Shown piece by piece: positions 55,282-64,000 of a stretch of 64,000 nt of DNA. Source of the DNA: Aralia elata. Its lineage: Eukaryota; Streptophyta; Magnoliopsida; Apiales; Araliaceae. The translations under genes and the position numbers were made by a program. The notes under the pieces are model-generated. The model had not been told where the DNA came from and made no database searches. It was given only the letters and a program-made list of their open reading frames with translations. Positions within the stretch are counted from its first letter, which is position 1, and every line of letters begins with the position of its first letter. The stretch is taken from positions 72,615,358 through 72,679,357 of the forward strand of contig CM068377.1 in assembly GCA_034770075.1 (NCBI GenBank), written 5' to 3'.

Positions 55282-56703
55282 GTGTCTACATCTGAAATGG
55301 CTGATTTTCCACCCCTAAATCCCGGTTCCATATCTCGGGAGGAATTCGATGACTTAAAAAAGCAGATGTTGGAAATGGCCACAATGATGAGAGAGCAATT
55401 TTTACTAAGACAAGATCCGCCAAATAGGGATCTGCCTAATGGGCCACCACCGGGGGGTAACTTGAATCCTCCCAAAGATGATGCAAAAGATGATCAACCC
55501 CAGCCTAAGGGCGAGCCAGTCGTCCCAAAGGCCATTCCCATACCTAACAGGACAGTGATTACTATCCCGGAGGAAGGAGACACTGATGACCTACGAAAGA
55601 AAATGAAACAAATGGAGGAGACCATCCAATCTCTAAAAGGCATAGGTTCCCTAGGCGGGGTTAATTATTCAGATCTATGTGTCTTCCCCGGAACCAGATA
55701 TCCGGAGAAGTTTAAAATCCCTGAATTTGAGAAATACAATGGGAAGGGGGATCCTTATACACACCTGAAAATATACATTGGGGAGCTGGGATCTTATGCA
55801 GAAGACGAGGGTCTAAGGATGCAACTATTCCAAAAAAGCCTGACGGGAGAAGCGAGAATCTGGTATGCCCGTCTTGATAATGCCCGGATCCACAATTGGG
55901 AGGATTTGGCCCACACCTTCTTAACACAGTATAGCTTCCAGACACAAATGGCCCCTGATAGATATCAAATGACGAAAATTAAGAAACAACCAAGGGAATC
56001 TTTCAGGGATTATGCACAGCGATGGAGGGGTATGACCGCACAGGTGAATCCCCCAATGAGCGAGTCAGAGATGGTGATGACCTTCGTGGACATTCAAGAG
56101 GCACCTTATTATGAGCGGGTTATATCGGGGATTGGAAGACCTTTTGCCGAGATGATTAAACACGGAGAAATGGTGGACATGGGGTTGAAATCTGGCAAGA
56201 TTCGGGATTTCACGGCTTTGGAGACAGCTGCAGAGCAAATCCGGAGTGAAAACTATGGCAACACTTTCCGTAGGGTCCAAAAGAAAGAGGAGGAAGATGT
56301 TTCCCTCATCCTGCAGGGATCATCCAGAAAGACAGAGAACAGTTCTCCAGTACAGATACAGAGAGTGGGGCCATCCCGACAGCCTAACTTCACTGATCAA
56401 AGGGCGGACGGGCGAGGAAGGTTCGAGACCACAAAAAATCGAGTATTCACCCCGCTCGGGGATCCTCTTGAGCAGATTTTGGCAGTATTGACAGCCCAGA
56501 GGAAAATAGTCGATTTGGCAACCCCGAGTGACCCGAATGGAAGGAGATTTGACCCAAGCAAGCGATGCGCATACCACTCAGGTTCCCCCGGTCATGATAC
56601 ACAGAAATGTTGGACGCTGAAACACAAAATTCAGGAGTTGATTGATAGTGGGGAAATCATGGTGGAACAGCCAGGGTCACCAAATGTTAAATCCTCTACC
56701 TAA
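55282..56703 (+). CDS. E13 gag (473 aa, intact)
   Basis: Forms the particle that packages element RNA. Residues 20-45 are helical (EEFDDLKKQMLEMATMMREQ). A proline-rich stretch follows at 50-95 and a second short helix at 101-118. The retrotransposon gag capsid domain is about 135-300 (YPEKFKIPEFEKYNGKGDPY, LTGEARIWYARL, WEDLAHTFLTQYSF, QPRESFRDYAQRW). The C-terminus has a Cys/His zinc-type motif (C429, H432, H438, C443) followed by LKHKIQEL, the Ogre gag pattern. A second ATG at codon 6 (MADFPP) could be the true start. It is the only undamaged gag in the window, but it ends at a plain stop with no protease behind it. Confidence 0.88.
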   Translation: MSTSEMADFPPLNPGSISREEFDDLKKQMLEMATMMREQFLLRQDPPNRDLPNGPPPGGNLNPPKDDAKDDQPQPKGEPVVPKAIPIPNRTVITIPEEGDTDDLRKKMKQMEETIQSLKGIGSLGGVNYSDLCVFPGTRYPEKFKIPEFEKYNGKGDPYTHLKIYIGELGSYAEDEGLRMQLFQKSLTGEARIWYARLDNARIHNWEDLAHTFLTQYSFQTQMAPDRYQMTKIKKQPRESFRDYAQRWRGMTAQVNPPMSESEMVMTFVDIQEAPYYERVISGIGRPFAEMIKHGEMVDMGLKSGKIRDFTALETAAEQIRSENYGNTFRRVQKKEEEDVSLILQGSSRKTENSSPVQIQRVGPSRQPNFTDQRADGRGRFETTKNRVFTPLGDPLEQILAVLTAQRKIVDLATPSDPNGRRFDPSKRCAYHSGSPGHDTQKCWTLKHKIQELIDSGEIMVEQPGSPNVKSST

Positions 56704-57145
56704 GCATGATGGGGAAGGGGGGTGAATCCAGAAGTATGGCAGTGAATCCCGGCCAATAGAAGATCAATGGGTTTTAAAATTCTGAGTTTTATTTCAAATC
56801 CCTGCACGCTCATGTCATTTTGTCATGTTATCCAAAAAGAAGATCATGTGCTGAAATGTTTATATATATGACAAGCATTTTTTGTTTTATGGCAGTACCC
56901 CGAATTGAGGCATTCTAGCCTGACAAGCAATAGGCCAAATTTGAAGGAGGATCACGATTTTGGTATAAAGCTAGATTTCGATCTGATGGGGATCGAGCAG
57001 GACGAGACAGATATCGACAATACGCCTGGCGAGATCAAAGGATGGGTCGAGGGTAATCCCAAACCCAGTTTAGACCAAACTATTGCCATCAAACATCAGA
57101 GCCCCTAACGATCACAGAGAACTCGGAGTAGGGGCAAATTCGACC

Positions 57146-57192
<47 letters not shown>

Positions 57193-57795
57193 CAAAAAAA
57201 TCAAAAATCCCCAAACCTTTCAACAAGTCAAAGGACCGGATCTTTTGTCAGCCCAACAAGATACCGATGCAACCAGTACGAGGGAGATCACAAGAAAAGC
57301 AACTTAACACTGGGGCATTGGTCAACTACCCAAGAAATGATGCCGTGCAAATTGGCACCCATGCAACAATCCTATCAACATGCACCATCATCATCAAATG
57401 CTACCTCATGTCAATTCAATCTTCAACGGTACGATCATCTGGCATTTGTCAAGCATAGTTTTCCCGGGATACGATGATCCGCGTGAAAGGGGATTTTATT
57501 TGGCTTGATAGGAATCAGATTAATTCTGACAAGCAACCGTGGAGCACGATCGTGAGTATGATTAGACGAAGAAGGCTATTCAACCTTTTGATCGGGTATA
57601 AAGCCTTAATTCAAAGCAACGTTTGCGACAGAATCGACCTCATGTGACAGCCTTCATTTTGCATTTGCACAAACTTTCAGTTGTGGGGTATAAAACTATG
57701 ACGACGCTGATAGCAATTAACACGTAATCAGACAGTCAATGATTATCAAGCTAATATCAAGAAGTCAGACGATAAAAGATTAACGAGCTAATGTC
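56704..57795 (+). other. E13 interior after gag, no recognised genes
   Basis: Where Ogre elements carry protease, RT, RNase H and integrase I see none of their motifs in any frame. A 67-aa frame at 56905-57108 (acidic, MGIEQDETDIDNTPGEIKG) is not recognised. A TA microsatellite is at about 57151-57189. Confidence 0.7.
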
Positions 57796-58280
57796 TCGAA
57801 TTGTGGCCTAGGTTATTCGAGTAATTAAGCCCGAGGGGTGTCTCCACACCTGGCGCCCTAAAGCCATCTGGTTTGGGAGTCGCTGGCCCAACACTCGTTA
57901 CATGGGTAACTCAGAGCCTAAGAAAACGAGCATTACAGTAGAGGAGGCCGAGCAGATTCGAATCGTGGCATGGGCTACTCGAGTAATTAAGCCTAAGGGG
58001 TGTCTCTGCATCTGGTGCCCTAAAGCCGTCTGGTTTGGGAGTCACCGGCCTAACACTCGCTACATGGGTAACTCAAGTCTAAGAAAATGAATCTTGCGCA
58101 AGGTCAAGCAAAGAATGAATGGTGCAGACCACCAGCTTGTCTCGAACCATGGCCTCTTTTACTCGAGTAAATAAACCCGAAGGGGTGTTTGTACACCTAA
58201 TGCCCCAAAGCCGTCTGGTTCGGGAATCATTGGTCCAAAACTCGTTAAATGGGTAACTTTGAATAGCCTAAGAAAACGAG
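57796..58280 (+). repeat. E13 three-copy tandem repeat (160-185 bp)
   Basis: Three diverged copies start TCGAATTGTGGCC (57796), TCGAATCGTGGCA (57958) and TCGAACCATGGCC (58142). Each runs through CGAGTAA-TAA-CC, GGGGTGT, CC-AAAGCCGTCTGGTT-GGGA, ACTCG-TA-ATGGGTAACT and AAGAAAACGAG. Confidence 0.85.
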
Positions 58281-59486
58281 ACAAGTGAAGTGGGCTAATA
58301 AAGAAAAAGGGTAATGCGAAAAACTCTCGGCTTTAAACAAGAAGTCATGGAAGAGAAACCCCTACTGAATGCTGCATCGCACAGTGCATTTGTCATATGA
58401 CGTCAATTCTGCTAAGACCGTTGTCGAGAATGGAGACAGGATACCTTTGACGAGGGAAGGTAGTTCTTTTGAATTCGACCTTACTCACGAACAATGACCA
58501 TGAATGCTTGAAGGTGTTCTTACGATTTCATAACTCGTCAAATAGAAAATCATCAACTCATGAGGGATGAAAAAAAAAAACTTCCAATCTAGTACATTCA
58601 CGGTTCACAACTTGCTAGATTGTGCGATCAATAGATATTCAATTTCATGTGCTTTAACTGCATTTTTGTCGAGATTATAATATCTTTGTGTGGAACTAAC
58701 ACTAACGGCCCGAGCCTTCAAGTTTTGGCTTTTGTTAGTCATCTGATATGCAGGATCTTGCAGAGCTGTGGATAACTCAGCACGGTCAACATCGCGAGTT
58801 TTCAATAGAAATTCTTGGTAACAACACGCGCCAAGGCTGGGGCAGTTAAGAATTGTGAAGTGGAAGGAAGCTGAGGCTGCACAGAGCTTCTCGTCATTGG
58901 GCCTCTCCCCAATCCTGACTATCACTGCCTCGACATCCGAATGATCCACATGCATGAGCATATACAAGGATAATATAGTGCGGGACGACAGCATATCGGC
59001 CATCAGAAATGAGCAAGAGGCCAAGGAGCCCAACATAGCTGTCAATCATCACAAAGAGCGAAACAGACTGCCTCAAATGAAGACGACCAAGAACAGGCAG
59101 AGTACCAAACCAATGTTGAAGTCTAGAAACTACACTTCGCGACAAGGCGTGATCCAATCAAATGTTGGCAAGCAATGGCGACGGTCGAATCGTATCATTT
59201 GACTGAACAGGTGTCATTTCTATCTAAACATATGTGGTGCACATGCATCCGTCCATAACATATCTTCCAGATCATGCATAACATCTTTTTCATGCATACA
59301 GGTACGATCAAAATGAAAATCTTCAGGAAAGTAAAAGCACGTCGCTTTCAACCTCACGAATGATCAGACTGTGATGGCTTTTACGGCATGGTACGTGGAC
59401 GATGTTGGTGGGAGATCCAGGACATGAAGCCGATCACACATCCCATTTCAAAAAAAAAATAAAAAAAAATCACTCAAATCCAATCA
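58281..59486 (+). other. E13 interior, no gene seen
   Basis: Unique-looking sequence with no recognised domain on either strand. A 146-aa minus-strand frame (58605-59045) shows no motif and opposes the element's sense. Confidence 0.6.
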
Positions 59487-60412
59487 ATGACCCCTGGGAA
59501 GGGCTGGTATCCAAACAAGAAGTAAACCTAGGAAGGCATCCAAGCAAACCACAACAAGATGGTGAGTGAACCTGGGAAGGCATCCAAGCAAACCACAACA
59601 AAGTGGGGAGCACCCTGGGAAGGGCTGAGATCCGAACACTAACACCCTGGGAAGGGCTGATATCCAAACACTAACACCATGGGAAGGGCTGCTATCCAAA
59701 CACTAACACCCTGGGAAGGGCTGATATCCAAACAACTAACACCCTGGGAAGGGCTGAGATCCAAACAACTAACACCTTGGGAAGGGCTGATATCCAAACA
59801 ACTAACACCTTGGGAAGGGCTGATATCCAAACAACTAACACCCTGGGAAGGGCTGAGATCCAAACACTAACACCTTGGGAAGGGCTGAGATCCAAACACT
59901 AACACCCTGGGAAGCGCTGAGATCCAAACACTAACACCTTGGGAAGGGCTGATATCCAAACACTAACACCCTGGGAAGGGCTGATATCCAAACAACTAAC
60001 ACCCTGGGAAGGGCTGATATCCAAACAACTAACACCCTGGGAAGGGCTGAGATCCAAATACTAACACCCTGGGAAGGGCTGAGATCCAAATACTAACACC
60101 CTGGGAAGGGCTGAGATCCAAACACTAACACCCTGGGAAGGGCTGAGATCCAAATACTAACACCCTGGGAAGGGCTGAGATCCAAACAACTAACACCTTG
60201 GGAAGGGCTGAGATCCAAATACTAACACCTTGGGAAGGGCTGAGATCCAAATACTAACACCCTAGGAAGGGCTGAGATCCAAACACTAACACCCTGGCAA
60301 GGGCTGAGATCCAAATACTAACACCCTGGGAAGGGCTGAGATCCAAACACTAACACCTTGGGAAGGGCTGATATCCAAACAACTAACACCCCTGGGAAGG
60401 GCTGAGATCCAG
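59487..60412 (+). repeat. E13 minisatellite 1 (31-33 bp unit, about 25+ copies)
   Basis: Unit of form CACCCTGGGAAGGGCTGAGA plus TCCAAACACTAA, usually 32 bp. A 33-bp form has AAACAACTAA, and GATATCC alternates with GAGATCC. The first copies (59487-59610) are degenerate and mixed with a GGAAGGCATCCAAGCAAACCA variant. Short ORFs on the minus strand here are by-products of the repeat. Confidence 0.93.
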
Positions 60413-61115
60413 ACGATTGACCGGTGACGATAACCGGCGATCACGAGATGGGTGACCGGCGACGATACCCGGCCCCGACAAGACAATCGACCGGCGACGA
60501 TAACCGGCGATTACCAGATGGATGTCCGGCGATGAAAACCGGCTCCGAGAAGATAACTAACCGACGACGATAACCGGGGGTTACGAGACGGGTGACCGGC
60601 GACGATACCCGGCCCCGACAAGAAAATCGACCTGCGACGATAACCGGCGATTACAAGATGGATGTCCGGCGACGAAAACCGGCTCCGACGAGATGATTGA
60701 CTGGCGACGATAACCGGCGATTACGAGATGGATGTCCGGCGACGAATACCGGCTCCGACAAGATAACCAACCGGCGACGATAACCGGGGGTTACGAGATG
60801 GGTGACCGGCGACGATACCCGGCCCCGACGAGACAATCGACCGGCGACGATAACCGGCGATTACGAGATGGATGACCGGCGACGAAACCCGGCCCCGACA
60901 AGACAATTGACCGGCGACGATAACCGGCGATTACAAGATGGGTGACCGGCGACGAAACCCGGCCCCGACAAGACAATCGACCGGCGACGATAACCGGCGA
61001 TTACGAGATGGGTGACCGGCGACGAAACCCGGCCCCGACGAGACGATCGACCGGCGACAAGAGACGGCGATCACGAGACGAGCGACCGGATACGAGACCC
61101 GGCACTCACGAGACG
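60413..61115 (+). repeat. E13 minisatellite 2 (70-bp unit of two half-units, about 10 copies)
   Basis: Unit starts GACCGGCGACGATAACCGGC. It has two related halves of about 35 bp, each beginning ACCGGCGACGA, the first followed by AACCGGCGATTACGAGATG and the second by ACCCGGCCCCGACAAGA. It is GC-rich in contrast to its surroundings. The start (60413-60425) abuts minisatellite 1 without a spacer. The last copy decays before 61115. Confidence 0.93.
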
Positions 61116-61303
61116 ATCATCCGCATTGACACTCTTTTACGAATGTTTTGCATGCCCTAAATCTTGCGTTACATCATAAGTTGTGTGTGTTGCATCATGT
61201 ATGTATTGTCATCCTTATGCATTGTCATTCATGCATCGAGTGTCTATTCTTTATCCTGTTCATTTCATTTAAACATTGCATAAACATGATAAAGAGGGGC
61301 AGC
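61116..61303 (+). promoter_or_regulatory. E13 polypurine tract and 3' end
   Basis: AAAGAGGGGCAGC (61291-61303) sits directly before the 3' LTR and is the plus-strand primer tract. The preceding 170 bp are pyrimidine-rich and non-coding. Confidence 0.85.
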
Positions 61304-63382
61304 TGTAGACACCCAATTTTTGCGTTCCTTGTATTAACCGTGACAGGAGGGCAAAATCGTCAATTGAACCGGCTTGCGCGAGCGAGGGAATGGGCACAAG
61401 TGCGAACGCCCAACACCACTGCAATGATTGGCGACCAAAGCTGACGTGACAATAAGGCTATTCGAAACGGGCATTCCCGAATAAGGTGGCACGTCTCCCA
61501 GAAATTCTCGGACTGCGGAGTACGAGCCTGTCAGCAAAAACCAACGTTACGGCACGAAAATCGAGGCGTGGCACGAAAATTGAGAAAATCAAACCGTCCA
61601 GCCGCGGATTGATCTGCGGCCAAATAGTGCGCCTTTTGAAAACACGGAACTCAAAACACGGAACTCGAAATCAGGTGAGTGGAAGGCAGGCGGCCAGCCA
61701 GCCTATTTCAGCTCAGTTTCGTTGCAGCATACAGGAGGTTGAGAGTTGGAAAGAGTTTGAAGAAAGGAGGATTCAGCAGCAGCAAGAAGCACGGAAATAG
61801 AGAGGAAAAAGAGCAAAAATTTACAAACAAATAGGGAGAAAAGAGAGAAAAAAGAGAGGATTTATTTTCTTTTGATTTTGATTGTATCAAATACACTCCT
61901 TATCCTATTCAAATACACAAGTTCACATCCATTTGAGATAATTTGCGAGGTGAAAATTCCTATTTGTTCTAGCAATTAATATCATATTGTTTGGTTAAAT
62001 TAGATGTAATTTTCATGTATCTTGTTGAACAATCATGGATTAGGGATTATTAGTGAGGGTTCCATCGGAACAAAATGCTTCCTAATAACCCGAGGATATC
62101 CAATTGGTGAAATTTCTAGCTCGTTTATGGTGATTTATTGGGTGTAATTTATTTAGATTATCATTTTCGGATGTCATGGTATATTAGATAAATCCGGGTT
62201 GGTTAGTTATGTTGTATTCATTTCGTGGGCATATAGCAATCTCAGGTGTGAGCCTAGGAACGCGACCCCGTGGTCCAAATCCGATGATGGACGTTTTGAC
62301 ATATGTAATAGATTCAAGGTGTTCGTTTTTGTAACATGTAACCGTCGGGCCTTAAAACGACGCTAAGGCGAGAATCGGGTTTAAGGCCCCGTAGTAATGG
62401 AATATGTGATTGTTGGCGTTCGAGGATGTTTTGATGGCTTACATGCCCGTGAATAGCCCCGACGCGTATTTATGCTTTGATTGGATTCCATGGCACTCAA
62501 ATGATTTTAAAGATTAAATGATAAAGGTTTTTTTTTATTAAAATCAAACAAGCTAGGTTACTAGAATCACGAGGCTAAAAAATTGGAAGTGTTAATAAAT
62601 GTCGATTCCTATTAAACGAGAAGGCCAAAGGAAATCATTTTCAACCATCACCAAAAAATGGCTTTTATGAATGAACGAAATGTTTTATTAGACCTTTGTG
62701 CATAGGGTTAAAGATATCCTAGAAATTGCCCATCATTTTATGAAAGCAATGTATAGATTTCGATTCCTATTTTGACAAAGGTTTAAAAGATTCTTGTTTT
62801 GCCAAAACAACGCCTAATAAAAATCTCATAGCTTTTGACAATTAAAATCAAATCTTTTCTCATAAAGAAATAAAGCTTTCTCGAATAGGCAAAGGACATT
62901 CTAAAGCACTCTCCAAATAAAACACGTCTCTCTCCTAAAACAAAAAAAATTCTTTTTTTATACAGAACTCACCACAACATTCACATAGGCATACACACAC
63001 ACACATACACATTTTATGAATTAAAAGGATAGGAAAACATCAAGGTTGCGGTAAACTGTGTTTCACGGAAGTCGAGGGGTGCCTAACATATTCCCCTCGC
63101 TTAAACAAGCCCCCGAACTCTATGAATCTCGATTCGCAGACCAATTAATTCGGAGTCACATAAGAGCCAGCGATTTATAAAAAACGAGAACTCGGATGAG
63201 TTGGTACATCCATTTCAAATATATCAACTGGCGACTCTGGTCAATTGGCTCATCATAAAAAAATGATCTTTCGAAACCCCGTCGACATCAATGCCGACCT
63301 TTTCCCAAAAAATCATTCAATCAAAGGCTAAAATCGGAAAAGGACAATATCGCGAAAGAGGCGAGAGAAACCGGCGTCGACA
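61304..63382 (+). repeat. E13 3' LTR
   Basis: Same length and ends as the 5' LTR, and followed by ATATG. No gene; the short frames it holds are the same as those in the 5' copy. Confidence 0.93.
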
Positions 63383-63387
63383 ATATG

Positions 63388-64000
63388 TTTTTGTTGTTTT
63401 TGCATTAATGAAGATAACAAATAATCAAATAACTATGGAAAGCTTTAATATAATGAAATCTAATATTAACAAGTCTAAGATTGCAAATTCCCCCAACACT
63501 TCATTTGAATGTCCTAACTCACTCTTTTCAACTAGTTAAATCACAAGGATTGTTATCCGAGAAATCACTAATATGTCTAAGCCTCTCTCGATGGTCAAAT
63601 ACGTATTTCCCATTACGGTGTATAGATATATCTCTATTCTACACACTAGCAAGATTCTCATATCAAGAACAATTAGTAAGGTGTATGTCACAAAACCTCA
63701 TTAACTACTCCATCAATTACCAACTTTCGCAATAGAAATCATTAAGCATGGATTCTCCAATGGATACATGTGGTATTTAGGTATATGTCTATCCTAAATA
63801 CAATCAAATTATCCATTCATGAGGGTAATAAATAAAACACACGTCACTTAATTTCATAAATTACCCATAAGAATATCTAATTTTCACATAATATCATAAC
63901 AAGGTCTCAACCTATACTTCCTCTCTTAATTCCATATAAGTTCCCAAGGTAATTACTAGCTAGGTAAGTAATATATAAAGCACAAATTATGATATCCAAT
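63388..64000 (-). repeat. E12: Athila-type LTR, right part
   Basis: Continuation of the LTR begun at 52276, AT-rich, running to the window edge. It follows the E6 LTR pattern loosely (CCCCCAACA..TCATTT near 63490, TATTCTACACACTAGCA near 63635). No gene is present. Confidence 0.65.

Larger units (their letters stand above)
52432..63382 (+). mobile_element. E13: complete Ogre-like element with gag but no pol
   Basis: LTRs of 2079 bp each (52432-54510 and 61304-63382), with ATATG duplicated at 52427-52431 and 63383-63387. By eye the LTRs differ at roughly 35-40 positions (about 2%). The interior has a tRNA-Arg-type primer site, an intact gag, a long stretch with no recognisable pol, two large tandem arrays and a polypurine tract. 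Primer site and gag type are those of the Ogre/Tat branch. RT, RNase H and integrase are absent, so movement needed a helper. Confidence 0.92.

Noticed and set aside
55282..56703. Intact gag as a domesticated host gene
   Set aside because: It sits between two matching LTRs with a target duplication, primer site and polypurine tract; it is part of a recent insertion.
57083..57307. 74-aa ORF with a Tyr/Ile repeat
   Set aside because: The repeat is the translation of a TA microsatellite.
58605..59045. 146-aa minus-strand ORF inside E13
   Set aside because: Opposite to the element's sense, no recognisable domain, no sign of codon constraint.
59484..59895. Overlapping short ORFs with repeated SPSQGVS- and ISALPRV-like units
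   Set aside because: They are forced by the 31-33 bp minisatellite reading open in several frames on both strands; no start context and no homology pattern.
59487..60412. Possible CRISPR array
   Set aside because: Units are contiguous with no unique spacers, in a plant retrotransposon; it is a minisatellite.
60286..60976. Arg-rich short ORFs repeating every 70 bases
   Set aside because: By-products of minisatellite 2; open in all frames because the unit lacks stops on that strand.

Overview
The window is a plant nuclear region made almost entirely of LTR retrotransposons nested in one another. I found no host gene, rRNA, tRNA gene or CRISPR array. A plant source is supported by the lineages present (Athila/Ogre-type and chromodomain Tekay-type Ty3/gypsy, Ty1/copia, a Stowaway-like MITE), by primer-binding sites matching plant tRNA-Asp, tRNA-Arg and initiator tRNA-Met usage, and by AT-rich sequence with long LTRs. 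A eudicot with a large genome is likely; the species cannot be told.

Layout from left to right. E1 (1-7432, minus) is a decayed, pol-containing Athila-type element running off the left edge. It sits in the 3' LTR of E2 (7433-25786, minus), a Ty1/copia element. E2 is also split by E3 (9381-12301, solo Tekay-type LTR, target duplication ATCTA) and by E4 (14777-22432, minus), a structurally complete Athila-type element with 1.46-kb LTRs and target duplication GTTCG but no RT, RNase H or integrase. E2 lies in the LTR of E5 (25787-26837, minus), a chromodomain gypsy remnant. E6 (26838-33107, minus) is a second, older non-autonomous Athila-type element inserted in E5 and carrying a Stowaway-like MITE. 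Its 5' LTR is cut off at a deletion junction with E7 (33108-47827, plus), a Tekay-type chromovirus full of stop codons and split by E8 (40407-43287, solo Tekay-type LTR, target duplication AGAAT). Then come E9 (47828-49545, minus, gypsy pol remnant), E10 (49546 to about 51390, Athila-type LTR), E11 (51391-52275, unassigned LTR-like piece) and E12 (52276-52431 plus 63388-64000, Athila-type LTR). E12 is split by E13 (52432-63382, plus), a complete Ogre-like element with two 2079-bp LTRs and target duplication ATATG, an intact gag and no recognisable pol, with large tandem repeats before its 3' LTR.

How the parts relate: the elements form an insertion chronology (E5, then E2 and E6; E2 then E1, E3 and E4; E7 then E8; E12 then E13). 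The youngest-looking complete copies, E4 and E13, both lack polymerase genes, so their movement implies enzymes supplied in trans. The main second-look signal is non-coding. E4 and E6 share one ordered set of 3' modules: a hairpin after the ORF, a GC-palindrome cluster, a polypurine-like copy, a triplet of hairpins with paired base changes, the true polypurine tract, and a second GC-palindrome cluster in the LTR. They also share what looks like the same gag-pol truncation point. GC-rich inverted-repeat clusters, different in each family, recur in unrelated elements of this window.
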